Assembly (NCBI GenBank): GCA_028688235.1
Contig: JAQTYP010000246.1
Span: forward strand, 1-5,772
Origin: Methylomonas sp.
GTDB taxonomy: Bacteria > Pseudomonadota > Gammaproteobacteria > Methylococcales > Methylomonadaceae
Direction: 5' to 3'
Length of the DNA stretch: 5,772 nt
The notes beneath the pieces are model-generated. The model searched no databases, was not told the origin of the DNA, and saw nothing but the letters and a program-made list of their open reading frames with translations. Positions 1-5,772 of the stretch are shown here, one piece after another. Positions within the stretch are counted from its first letter, which is position 1. The number at the start of each line of letters is the position of its first letter. The translations under genes and the position numbers were made by a program.

Positions 1-1310
1 CCCAAATCGAAAGGATTGACCTCGAGCTCGATACGGCCCGCTTCTATTTTGGCGATGTCGAGCACATCGTTGATCAGATGCAGCAAGTGATCGCCACTAC
101 GATTGATGATATCCAGGCTTTCCCACTGACTGTCCGAGATGCCGGAATCGCGTTGCATCAACGCCGAAAAACCGAGGATGGCGTTCATAGGCGTACGCAG
201 TTCGTGACTCATATTAGCCAGAAACAGGCTCTTGGCCCGGTTTGCCGCCTCAGCCTTTTCCTTGGCCTGTTCCAGTTCATGGGTACGCGACTTGACCTCG
301 TCCTCCAGACCGATTTGAATGCGGCGCAAGGCTTCGGTACGCTGATCGAAAATGGCCGCCAATTCGTCCAACTCGTCCCCCGTTCCCAGCGGGGCGCAAC
401 GCCGTTCCGGCGTGCCGTCGGCTACAGCCGCGCGCTGGTGCAAGATCAAAATAGGCCTGGCAAGGCGATGGCCCAGCCAATAGGCCAGACCAATGCCTAT
501 CAGCGTCAGCAGCAGTGCAAACATCACCACTTCGCGAATCGCGATCTCAGCGGGCGCCATGATCTTCGCCCTGGACATGGCGATTTCAAATTCCAGGTCC
601 AGGCCCGCCAGTGGGGTATCGGCGTCGGCATAGGTCAAAGGCCCTCGCTTAGCCATGTGGTCGTCGCCCGTCGGCTGCCCCCAGGAATAAAAATGCTTGC
701 CTGCGCTGAACAAACTACGATTCAGTTCTGGATCGGCGGAAAACACCCGTTTGGCGATGACGGTAAGATCGAAATTGACCAGCAATGCCGCTTGCGTTGT
801 GCCGTAATAGACCACCGGCACATAGACCTGCCACAGCCCCTGCTCGGGATCGATACGTTGGCCTACGACGCCGTAATTCAAGGCCGAACGCAATTCGCGA
901 GAATCCTGGTAGGTGGGTAAATCCGGCTGGCTGGAATAAATCGGGCGGCCGTCGAAATCCAGCAATGCCACGGTTCTTACATCCCTACCTTCCTGAAAGT
1001 TCGCGACCAACTTTGGCAGATAGGTCTTGCGTCCCTCGCTATCGCTGATGCCGTTGATGATTAGGGGATTTTTCGCCAACACCCGCGCACCATCCAGCAG
1101 ATAATCGAAGCGCTGAGCCAGCATACCGGACTCCACGTCGAAACGCCTGTCCAGCTCGGCCTCCAGCGCATGCGTCAGCAAGCCTATCAAGCGGTAGGCG
1201 ACTACCGCTGCCACGCTGATCATGGCGACGATGACGAAACTGCCGAATACCCAGGTGATATGGCGGCGCAAACCGTGCCTGGATCGGGAAGCGGCGGAAA
1301 ACACCCTCAT
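1..1310 (-). CDS. Membrane sensor histidine kinase, 3' part beyond the window
   Basis: This is the N-terminal 436 residues of a sensor kinase that would autophosphorylate on histidine in response to a periplasmic signal and pass the phosphate to a response regulator. My translation shows a first membrane segment at about residues 19-41, a periplasmic sensor region at about 44-256 (contains VALLDFDGRPIYSS, typical of Cache/PAS-like folds), a second membrane segment at about 259-281, a HAMP domain at about 279-335 (ARPI, GDELDELAAIF), a short helical linker rich in E, K and A, and a HisKA dimerisation domain from about 360. The H-box NMSHELRTPMNAILGF carries the phospho-acceptor His369. The frame is still open at base 1, so the ATPase domain and any receiver domain lie outside. 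The ATG overlaps the stop of the upstream binding-protein gene by four bases and no Shine-Dalgarno sequence precedes it, so translation is probably coupled. Kinase identity is certain; the signal is unknown. Confidence 0.95.
   Translation of the reverse strand, partial: MRVFSAASRSRHGLRRHITWVFGSFVIVAMISVAAVVAYRLIGLLTHALEAELDRRFDVESGMLAQRFDYLLDGARVLAKNPLIINGISDSEGRKTYLPKLVANFQEGRDVRTVALLDFDGRPIYSSQPDLPTYQDSRELRSALNYGVVGQRIDPEQGLWQVYVPVVYYGTTQAALLVNFDLTVIAKRVFSADPELNRSLFSAGKHFYSWGQPTGDDHMAKRGPLTYADADTPLAGLDLEFEIAMSRAKIMAPAEIAIREVVMFALLLTLIGIGLAYWLGHRLARPILILHQRAAVADGTPERRCAPLGTGDELDELAAIFDQRTEALRRIQIGLEDEVKSRTHELEQAKEKAEAANRAKSLFLANMSHELRTPMNAILGFSALMQRDSGISDSQWESLDIINRSGDHLLHLINDVLDIAKIEAGRIELEVNPFDL
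1307..1310 (-). other. ATGA stop/start overlap
   Basis: The TGA of the dual binding-protein gene (1309-1307) shares bases with the ATG of the histidine kinase (1310-1308). The bases just upstream read TGGCTGTCCG and lack an AGGAGG-like site, which suggests that ribosomes finishing the first gene reinitiate on the second and keep the two proteins in a set ratio. Confidence 0.9.
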
Positions 1311-3496
1311 CGGACAGCCACTATGCGGCCATACATGTCATAGCGAGCCAGATGTAAAACATCCGGCCCCAAGGCATCGTGGCGCTCCGGAGTAAAGGGC
1401 GGATCGTAGTTACGGACGATGCCGGCAAAAGGCTGTTTCAGCGCTTCCAGTGCCGCACGGATAGCGACATGGTCGCCGCTGCCGGCTTGCCGGGCGGCGT
1501 GCGCCAACAGATGCACCAAATCGTAGGCATGCACGCTACCCGCGGGTGCCAGAATCGGATCAACGGCGCTCAGACGATAATCGGCCCGATAACGTTCGGC
1601 AAAGGCGCGCGCACGCGGACTGGCCTCACCGTTGTCCACCATGACCGACTGCACAAAATTCAATTCCACGACCTTCAGTGCTTCACGGCTTTGCCGCCAA
1701 AAATAGCCACCGGTCAAGCTCCAATGCGCGTAAATCGGCATCGGCTCGTCGATCTTGGCCATGGCATCCACCAAGGCCTTGCTCTCAGGTGCCGTCGCAG
1801 CCAGTAACAGCACATCGAACCCGTGCGCCTTAAGCTCTGCCAAGCGGCTGTCGAAATCGGTTTCGCCGCGATTCAACCAGTGTATCTCGACCCGGCCCGG
1901 CGGCAATTTGGCGATCAAGGGTTTTAGTGCCTCCTCGTTACTTCGGCCCCAGACCGATTGTTCCAAGATGACGGCTACGTGTTGTCCGCGGTTCAGGGCG
2001 TGTTCCAGCAAGAAGGCCGCTACCCAAGCATCGTCCAGTGAAACCCGGAAGGTGTAACTGGGGCGGTAATCGTGATGGATGTTGGAACTACCCGCCGACC
2101 AAGGAATCAAAAAGGGCATACGCAGGCGATGGATGGTTTCCAGTTCTTCCAGTATCACACCGCTATGCATGCCGCCGATCACGGCGAGCATGTTGGGCAT
2201 GGCTGCAAAGGTTTCGATATTTTCCGCGCCGCGCTTAGCGTTTTGCCGATGATCGCGGGCGACGATGCGCAAAGGCCGGCCCAAGATGCCGCCACCGGCA
2301 TTGATGTCTTCTACCGCCATTTCCATGCCGCGCAAAATAGCGCCGCCCGCCAGCAAACCGCTACCGGACAGATCGGCATCGAGTCCTATCAACCAGGGCA
2401 AAGGCGTGTCTTGTCCGGCTTCGGCCAACATGGTCCGGGTGCGCAATTCATCGGTCTTGGCCAATAGATCGTAACCGACTTCGAAACCGTAAGCTCGGGC
2501 GATAGGCGCCAAAACCTCGGCGAAACGCGAACGTTCGTCGTCGTTTAGCGCGTAAATTTCGACGCCGGCTTCACGTATCGTCTCAAGAAATTGCACTTCC
2601 CGACGCGCAGTTTCCTCTCGTTCCCACGTACTCAGTTCCCGCGCGGTATCGACGATCAGGTTGCGAATGTCTTGCGGCAAATTTTCGAAGGCCTTACGAC
2701 TGGCCGAGAACACATAGCCCAGCCAGGCATGATTGCTCATGGTCAAATGCTGCTGGACTTCGTAAATTTTTTTGCCGGCAATGGCCACCAACGGATTTTC
2801 CTGACCGTCCACCGCCCCGTCGGCCAGTGCTTGCCGCAATGTTGCAAAATCGATCACGACCGGCTCCGCACCCATCGCGCTAAATTGATCCATCAGCAGG
2901 CGGCTTTTCATCGTGCGTACACGTAGACCGGCGAAATCTTCCGGGCGACGGATGGGCCGGTTGGCGGTGAACTGCTTGAATCCGTTTTCCCAAAAGGCGA
3001 TACCGACCAGACCGACATCGTAGAGTTTGGTCAACAACAATTCGCCCGGCTCACCGTCCAGCATCGCATAAAGTTCCGTCCTATCGGCAAAATAAAACGG
3101 CAAATCGGCATATTGCATCGCCGGCACGTCGGCGCTGAGTTTGGCCGTGGGTGTCAACAGCAAATCCAGGCGGCCATCGCGGGCTAATTCGACCATTTGC
3201 TCGTCGGTACCGAGTACCTGATCCGGATGGACGGCCACCTCGACCCGGCCGCCACTACGCTCGGCCATCAGTTGTGCGAAGCGTTGCGCAGCCGCATGCA
3301 GTGCGCTATCAGCACTAAGATTCAGCCCCAGGCGCAAACTGTAGTGAGGCGCGGATTTAGCCGGCTGACTGGAAACAGGCCCCGTATTTGCGCCACGCTG
3401 GTACAAAATCCAGGCAAAAAACAAAGCGATACTGAGCGTCAATAGAAGCGCGATAGATGCAATCGAAAAATGAGAGGTTTTCCATTTCGTAGCCAC
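1307..3496 (-). CDS. Membrane-anchored DctP (TRAP) / type I periplasmic binding protein fusion
   Basis: This 729-residue protein joins two solute-binding domains. Residues about 11-32 form a hydrophobic segment with no lipobox cysteine and no convincing AxA cleavage site, so it is probably an uncleaved anchor placing the rest in the periplasm. Residues about 52-345 are a DctP-family TRAP binding domain: GLRVRTMKS holds Arg194, at the place of the family's carboxylate-binding arginine, followed by MGAEPV and ADGAVDGQENP (225-235). Residues about 366-725 are a Peripla_BP_6/LivK-like domain: GLDADLSGSG, GAILRGMEMAVEDINAGGGI, a VIGGMHSG segment near 439-446 and a SAGSSN segment at 467-472. Each half is about full length for its family, and the frame is unbroken. 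The only start between the in-frame TAA at 3529-3527 and the membrane segment is GTG at 3496, preceded by AGGGGA. No transporter gene adjoins it, and the histidine kinase overlaps its end, so a ligand-sensing role is inferred. Ligands cannot be named. Confidence 0.93.
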   Translation of the reverse strand: MATKWKTSHFSIASIALLLTLSIALFFAWILYQRGANTGPVSSQPAKSAPHYSLRLGLNLSADSALHAAAQRFAQLMAERSGGRVEVAVHPDQVLGTDEQMVELARDGRLDLLLTPTAKLSADVPAMQYADLPFYFADRTELYAMLDGEPGELLLTKLYDVGLVGIAFWENGFKQFTANRPIRRPEDFAGLRVRTMKSRLLMDQFSAMGAEPVVIDFATLRQALADGAVDGQENPLVAIAGKKIYEVQQHLTMSNHAWLGYVFSASRKAFENLPQDIRNLIVDTARELSTWEREETARREVQFLETIREAGVEIYALNDDERSRFAEVLAPIARAYGFEVGYDLLAKTDELRTRTMLAEAGQDTPLPWLIGLDADLSGSGLLAGGAILRGMEMAVEDINAGGGILGRPLRIVARDHRQNAKRGAENIETFAAMPNMLAVIGGMHSGVILEELETIHRLRMPFLIPWSAGSSNIHHDYRPSYTFRVSLDDAWVAAFLLEHALNRGQHVAVILEQSVWGRSNEEALKPLIAKLPPGRVEIHWLNRGETDFDSRLAELKAHGFDVLLLAATAPESKALVDAMAKIDEPMPIYAHWSLTGGYFWRQSREALKVVELNFVQSVMVDNGEASPRARAFAERYRADYRLSAVDPILAPAGSVHAYDLVHLLAHAARQAGSGDHVAIRAALEALKQPFAGIVRNYDPPFTPERHDALGPDVLHLARYDMYGRIVAVR

Positions 3497-3499
3497 TGT

Positions 3500-3505
3500 T
3501 CCCCT
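3500..3505 (-). promoter_or_regulatory. Ribosome binding site for the GTG-started fusion gene
   Basis: AGGGGA lies four bases before GTG 3496, rather close for a Shine-Dalgarno site. Together with the in-frame TAA at 3529-3527 and the absence of another start codon between, it fixes GTG as the start. Confidence 0.6.
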
Positions 3506-3533
3506 GCTTAATGCCGAAACGCATTGCTTAATG
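3505..3533 (-). repeat. Direct repeat CATTAAGCA x2, 20-base period
   Basis: On the minus strand CATTAAGCA occurs at 3533-3525 and again at 3513-3505, exactly 20 bases apart. The second copy runs into the ribosome binding site of the fusion gene. The spacing is close to two helical turns, as for paired operator half-sites, but the same repeat could act in the mRNA leader or be chance. No known binding protein is recognised. Confidence 0.5.
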
Positions 3534-3660
3534 ACAAACCATGTCCAAGGATTGATTGAATGACGCCTTGTTGTTCATGTCCAGGTATGCACGCGGTTTA
3601 GGATTCCGTTGGTCCACGCGATGCTTTAGATCACCAGTCCCATAGCCAAAGACTATGACA

Positions 3661-3666
3661 AGTATA
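3661..3666 (-). promoter_or_regulatory. Possible -10 element for the sensor operon
   Basis: TATACT (3666-3661) sits in an AT-rich stretch just past the hairpin-T6 structure and matches the sigma-70 -10 consensus at five of six positions. No good -35 box is seen 16-18 bases upstream (CAACCC at 17), so the promoter would be weak or activator-dependent. It would give a leader of roughly 155 bases. Confidence 0.35.
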
Positions 3667-3699
3667 AAAGAATAATTGCGTCTGGGTTGCCTTGAACGC

Positions 3700-3771
3700 A
3701 AAAAACGGGGCACGATTCGCTTGCTCGCCGAAAGGGTTTGTTTCGGTTTATTCCAAGCGGCCGAGCCCCGT
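3700..3771 (-). terminator. Nested three-stem hairpin with T6 tail, probable intrinsic terminator
   Basis: On the minus strand three stems nest perfectly: ACGGGGC (3771-3765) with GCCCCGT (3711-3705), CGCTTG (3759-3754) with CAAGCG (3723-3718), and CCGAAA (3746-3741) with TTTCGG (3733-3728) around a seven-base loop. A run of six Ts (3705-3700) follows. It starts about 42 bases after the yebC stop, so it most simply ends that transcript. On the plus strand there is no T run after the stem, so it acts on minus-strand transcripts only. At 67 bases it is larger than a usual terminator hairpin and could be the 3' end of a small RNA. Confidence 0.65.
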
Positions 3772-3812
3772 CCGGGCAACGCATCCAGGCTTACAGTTTA
3801 CAACAGCGCCGT

Positions 3813-4529
3813 CTAGTACTGGGCATCGTGATAAACGGCTTGCACGTCGTCCAGATCGTTCAACATGTCCGGAAATTTTTCGAACATCACGACGTCGTCT
3901 CCACTGATAGGAGTCGAGCCCTTAGGCAGAAACTGGGTTTCGTCGACCTCGAAATCGATCTCCCCCAATAAATCGGCCAAGGCCTGTTTGGCCTTGAAAT
4001 AATCGGCTTGCGGCGTAAACACGGTGATTTTGCCCTCTTCGTTTTCGACATCGCTGACATCGACATCCGCGTTCAGCAAAGCCTCTAACACGGCATCTTC
4101 GTCATCGTACTTGAATGCAAAAATCGCCGCATGATCGAACATATGACCCACCGTGCCTGGCGTGCCGATTTTAGCTTTGGTTTTGGTAAAACATAGACGC
4201 ACGTCGCCAAACGTCCGATTGGGATTGTCCGTCAGACAGTCGACTATCACCATGCAGCCACCGGGGCCAAAACCTTCGTAACGCGCCGGCGCAAAATCCT
4301 CGCCCCCTGCCCCTTTAGCCTTGTCCAGGGCCTTTTCGATCACATGGCCCGGCACTTGATCCTTCTTGGCTCTCTCGATCAACCCCCGCAATGTTAGATT
4401 TCCGGAAGGATCGACGCCGCCGGATTTGGCGCATACATAGATTTCCCGACCATATTTACTGTAGACCTTGGTCTTGGCATCGGCCGTTTTGGCCATGGAT
4501 ACTTTACGGTTTTGATAGGCTCTTCCCAT
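3813..4529 (-). CDS. YebC/TACO1 family protein, YeeN-like paralogue
   Basis: The 238-residue protein matches the YebC/TACO1 family (DUF28) over its full length. It begins MGRAYQNRKVSMAKT rather than the MAGHSKWANI of YebC proper, which places it with the YeeN-type second paralogue of gammaproteobacteria. Family landmarks include KVYSKYGREIYVCAKSGG near residues 21-38, ERAKKDQVPGHVIEKALDKA, the signature RYEGFGPGG, the TDNPNRTFGDVR and GTPGTVGHMFDH segments, and an acidic C-terminus ending DDVQAVYHDAQY. Relatives have been described as DNA-binding transcription regulators (PmpR in Pseudomonas) and, for TACO1 and some bacterial members, as ribosome-associated translation factors. The role of this paralogue is not established. 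AGGAG at 4544-4540, ten bases before the ATG, supports the start. It has its own promoter upstream and a terminator downstream, so it appears monocistronic. Confidence 0.95.
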   Translation of the reverse strand: MGRAYQNRKVSMAKTADAKTKVYSKYGREIYVCAKSGGVDPSGNLTLRGLIERAKKDQVPGHVIEKALDKAKGAGGEDFAPARYEGFGPGGCMVIVDCLTDNPNRTFGDVRLCFTKTKAKIGTPGTVGHMFDHAAIFAFKYDDEDAVLEALLNADVDVSDVENEEGKITVFTPQADYFKAKQALADLLGEIDFEVDETQFLPKGSTPISGDDVVMFEKFPDMLNDLDDVQAVYHDAQY

Positions 4530-4570
4530 TGGCTTGTGACTCCTGACGACTAAAATTCAAACGGCGGATT

Positions 4571-4580
4571 TTACCGGTAA
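4571..4580. repeat. Perfect palindrome TTACCGGTAA
   Basis: A ten-base perfect inverted repeat lies a few bases past the candidate -10 of the yebC-like gene, at about the expected transcription start. That is a position where a repressor dimer could block the polymerase. A ten-base palindrome can also occur by chance, and I do not recognise a specific operator. Confidence 0.4.
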
Positions 4581-4584
4581 GCGA

Positions 4585-4613
4585 TTTATTAGGGAATTTT
4601 TCGCTGCAGTCAA
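4585..4613 (-). promoter_or_regulatory. Sigma-70-type promoter for the yebC-like gene
   Basis: TTGACT (4613-4608, five of six to the -35 consensus) is followed after 17 bases by AATAAA (4590-4585, four of six to the -10 consensus). The start of transcription would fall near 4578, giving a leader of about 50 bases with the AGGAG ribosome binding site. No other pair as good is seen in the gap. Confidence 0.5.
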
Positions 4614-4670
4614 CCGTTTCAGCCCCCCATTTGCATGACTTTTACCGCTTGCCGATTCCCGTTGCCTCAA

Positions 4671-5387
4671 TCAAAAATTGACAAACACAGAGGCCATGCC
4701 TAAATGCCTCATCGTCGCCGCGCTGTGATCGGCGTTTTCGACGTATTGATTCAGATAGCCAAGTTCCGTTCTAACATTTTTGTTGAAACTCCAGCCTAAG
4801 CCAGCAAAGGCGCGGTTTTGATCGAAACCGGACTTACCGCCCCAATCGGTGGCATTAACCCGATAAAACGCTTCATCCCAAGCTATCACGCTCAAACGCG
4901 GCTCGTATTCAAAGGGATGCATAAACTTGATCATTTGCCTTGGACGTTCACGCAACTGGGAGCCCTGCAAGAAATTGGTTTCCCACATCGTGCGGAAGGT
5001 AAAGGTGCCTACGTCGGTCGACAACACGTAGCGAAACGCTGGCCAGATGTCCTGCTGGGAAACATAGTCCTTACCGATGATTTGCGTTGGCAACCAGGTG
5101 TAGCCGGCCCAGATCGTAGCGCGTTCGCTGAGAGAATAACCCACTGCGGTCCGAACCATGCCTTGGTACCAGTGGTCCCAGTTGCCGTCGAAACGAGTCT
5201 GGCCCTCCAGCCAGATACGGCCTTTTTTCAAGGACGGATCGATAAATTCCATACTGCCTTCGGCAACCACCTGCATCCAGGCGCCGGAATCCTCAGTGAA
5301 ATCGCCGGCAAATGCAGAAACTGCGTAAAAGGACAACATCACTAAAAACAACAGGCGTAAGGAAGCTGCTGCAGATTTTGTAGTCAT
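4671..5387 (-). CDS. DUF2490 family outer-membrane beta-barrel protein
   Basis: The protein has 238 residues including a clear signal peptide: a short positive N-terminus, a hydrophobic core LLFLVMLSFYAV, and AFA|GD cleavage at about 27/28. The mature part is rich in alternating, aromatic strands and ends in phenylalanine (VFVNF), as outer-membrane barrels do. DUF2490-like landmarks are EDSGAWMQV near the mature N-terminus, GRIWLEGQTRF, a WETNFLQGSQLRERPR segment and a C-terminal SGFDQNRAFAGLGW then TELGYLNQY. The biochemical function of the family is unknown. An in-frame ATG exists upstream at 5504, but it would overlap the phosphatase gene and place the signal peptide internally, so the ATG at 5387 with its GGAGA site is preferred. 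The gene follows the PAP2 gene by 34 bases and is probably co-transcribed with it. I see no strong hairpin terminator after its stop. Confidence 0.9.
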   Translation of the reverse strand: MTTKSAAASLRLLFLVMLSFYAVSAFAGDFTEDSGAWMQVVAEGSMEFIDPSLKKGRIWLEGQTRFDGNWDHWYQGMVRTAVGYSLSERATIWAGYTWLPTQIIGKDYVSQQDIWPAFRYVLSTDVGTFTFRTMWETNFLQGSQLRERPRQMIKFMHPFEYEPRLSVIAWDEAFYRVNATDWGGKSGFDQNRAFAGLGWSFNKNVRTELGYLNQYVENADHSAATMRHLGMASVFVNF

Positions 5388-5392
5388 GGTTT

Positions 5393-5397
5393 TCTCC
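5393..5397 (-). promoter_or_regulatory. Ribosome binding site for the DUF2490 gene
   Basis: GGAGA lies five bases before the ATG at 5387-5385. It decides the start at the residue that opens the signal peptide, against the longer in-frame reading from 5504. Confidence 0.75.
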
Positions 5398-5421
5398 ACG
5401 AAAATTAGGTTCAGAATTCTT

Positions 5422-5772
5422 TCAACTCGCTGCACCGTCTTCTTGGAAGTGATCGACTGCTGCATAACATCGATACCAACCGTAATAGAGCGCATACGCA
5501 ACAAGAAACACTAGATAGCCCAACCAGAATATGTCGGACAGATAATGACTGCCTGAAGTCATCCGGGTAAAGCTCATGGTCCAGGCCAGACCCAATGTCA
5601 GAATCAGGTAAAACGTTTTGTAGTTTTGTGCCAGGAAATACAAAGTAAGAAGGCATAGCCAACCGAACAATGGCCGCAGACGAAGGATTTGTCCGGGGTA
5701 CGTCCGATTTGCAGCGGCAGGATGTAGGTATATTCACCGCCAAACGCCTGGCTATGGAGCGGACGTGGACGT
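5422..5772 (-). pseudogene. PAP2-family membrane phosphatase, 3' part, frameshifted
   Basis: Two overlapping frames together give one PAP2 phosphatase, an integral membrane enzyme family that removes phosphate from lipids such as phosphatidic acid, undecaprenyl pyrophosphate or lipid A. The frame entering at 5771 encodes RPRPLHSQAFGG (end of motif 1) and SFVCGHCSVGYAF (motif 2, with CGH in place of the usual SGH), then meets TGA at 5606-5604. The frame one base over encodes hydrophobic helices and motif 3 as TRMTSGSHYLSD, which fits R-x5-H-x3-D with both catalytic residues present, then a last membrane helix, ending at TGA 5424-5422. The switch must lie between about 5660 and 5630. Loss of one T in the TTT run at 5644-5642 would explain it. 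It is either a real mutation or a sequencing error; all visible catalytic residues survive. The 5' end is outside the window. Confidence 0.8.

Larger units (their letters stand above)
3497..3812 (-). other. 316-base intergenic region between yebC and the sensor operon
   Basis: I see no convincing gene here. An 83-codon open frame (3779-3528) passes through the hairpin structure, resembles nothing I know and lacks a good ribosome binding site. The stretch holds the nested hairpin with T6 tail, a TATACT candidate -10, a small inverted repeat CATAG/CTATG at 3657-3641, two copies of TGGACATG (around 3583-3576 and 3546-3539), and the CATTAAGCA direct repeat. It probably contains the end of the yebC transcript and the promoter and leader of the binding-protein/kinase operon. 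Confidence 0.6.

Noticed and set aside
78..920. 280-codon plus-strand open frame
   Set aside because: It lies antisense to the histidine kinase sensor, HAMP and HisKA coding region, where the minus strand shows clear family motifs; its translation resembles nothing recognisable.
2400..2440. Two separate binding-protein genes instead of a fusion
   Set aside because: The frame is open from GTG 3496 to TGA 1307 with no stop at the domain junction, and no ribosome binding site with a signal peptide precedes the second domain.
3580..3660. Riboswitch in the leader of the sensor operon
   Set aside because: Short complementary pieces such as CATAG/CTATG exist, but I could not match them to the conserved core of any riboswitch class I know.
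3528..3779. 83-codon minus-strand open frame in the intergenic region
   Set aside because: It runs through the nested hairpin and T6 tail, has no good ribosome binding site, and its product is a basic sequence with no recognisable domain.
4818..5345. 175-codon plus-strand open frame
   Set aside because: It is antisense to the DUF2490 gene, which has a signal peptide, a ribosome binding site and family landmarks.
5388..5504. Longer start (ATG 5504) for the DUF2490 protein
   Set aside because: The added 39 residues would overlap the phosphatase coding sequence and bury the signal peptide; ATG 5387 has a well-placed GGAGA.
5638..5650. Programmed -1 ribosomal frameshift in the PAP2 gene
   Set aside because: The frame change has the right direction, but the codons TTC TTA CTT TGT do not form an X XXY YYZ slippery site and I see no strong hairpin just downstream. 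A lost base in the T run is simpler.
5411..5743. 110-codon minus-strand open frame at the right edge
   Set aside because: It is the third, wrong frame of the PAP2 gene. The PAP2 motifs are in the other two frames and none are in this one.
1..5772. CRISPR arrays, tRNA or rRNA genes, insertion sequences
   Set aside because: No regularly spaced repeats, cloverleaf or rRNA-like sequences, transposase motifs or terminal inverted repeats were seen.

Overview
The window is a 5.8 kb piece of a proteobacterial chromosome in which every supportable gene lies on the minus strand, so transcription runs from right to left. Base composition looks moderate (roughly 50-55% GC by eye) and even. A YeeN-type YebC protein with the N-terminus MGRAYQNRK and a DUF2490 outer-membrane protein point to a gammaproteobacterium. 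A methanotroph or similar environmental lineage is only a guess.

Layout in transcription order. (1) 5772-5422: the 3' part of a PAP2-family membrane phosphatase that enters from beyond the right edge. Its motif 1 and 2 half and its motif 3 half are in different frames, so the sequence carries a one-base frameshift. (2) 5387-4671: a 238-residue DUF2490 outer-membrane beta-barrel precursor, starting 34 bases after the phosphatase stop and probably in the same transcript. (3) 4613-3813: a promoter, a palindrome near the predicted transcription start, and the yebC/yeeN-like gene. (4) 3812-3497: a 316-base gap holding a large nested hairpin followed by six Ts (terminator or RNA 3' end), a possible -10 element, and a 9-base direct repeat just before the next gene. 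(5) 3496-1307: a 729-codon GTG-started gene for a membrane-anchored protein that joins a TRAP/DctP-type binding domain to a type I periplasmic binding (LivK/Peripla_BP_6-like) domain. (6) 1310-1: a sensor histidine kinase that overlaps the previous gene by ATGA and runs off the left edge. Its TM-sensor-TM-HAMP-HisKA part is visible.

The most notable object is the last pair. Two solute-binding folds normally used by unrelated transporters are joined in one anchored periplasmic protein, and this is translationally coupled to a histidine kinase with its own periplasmic sensor domain. No permease or ATPase gene is present in the window. The arrangement fits a multi-input ligand-sensing system better than uptake. 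That role is inferred from architecture and gene order; ligands and response regulator are not visible.
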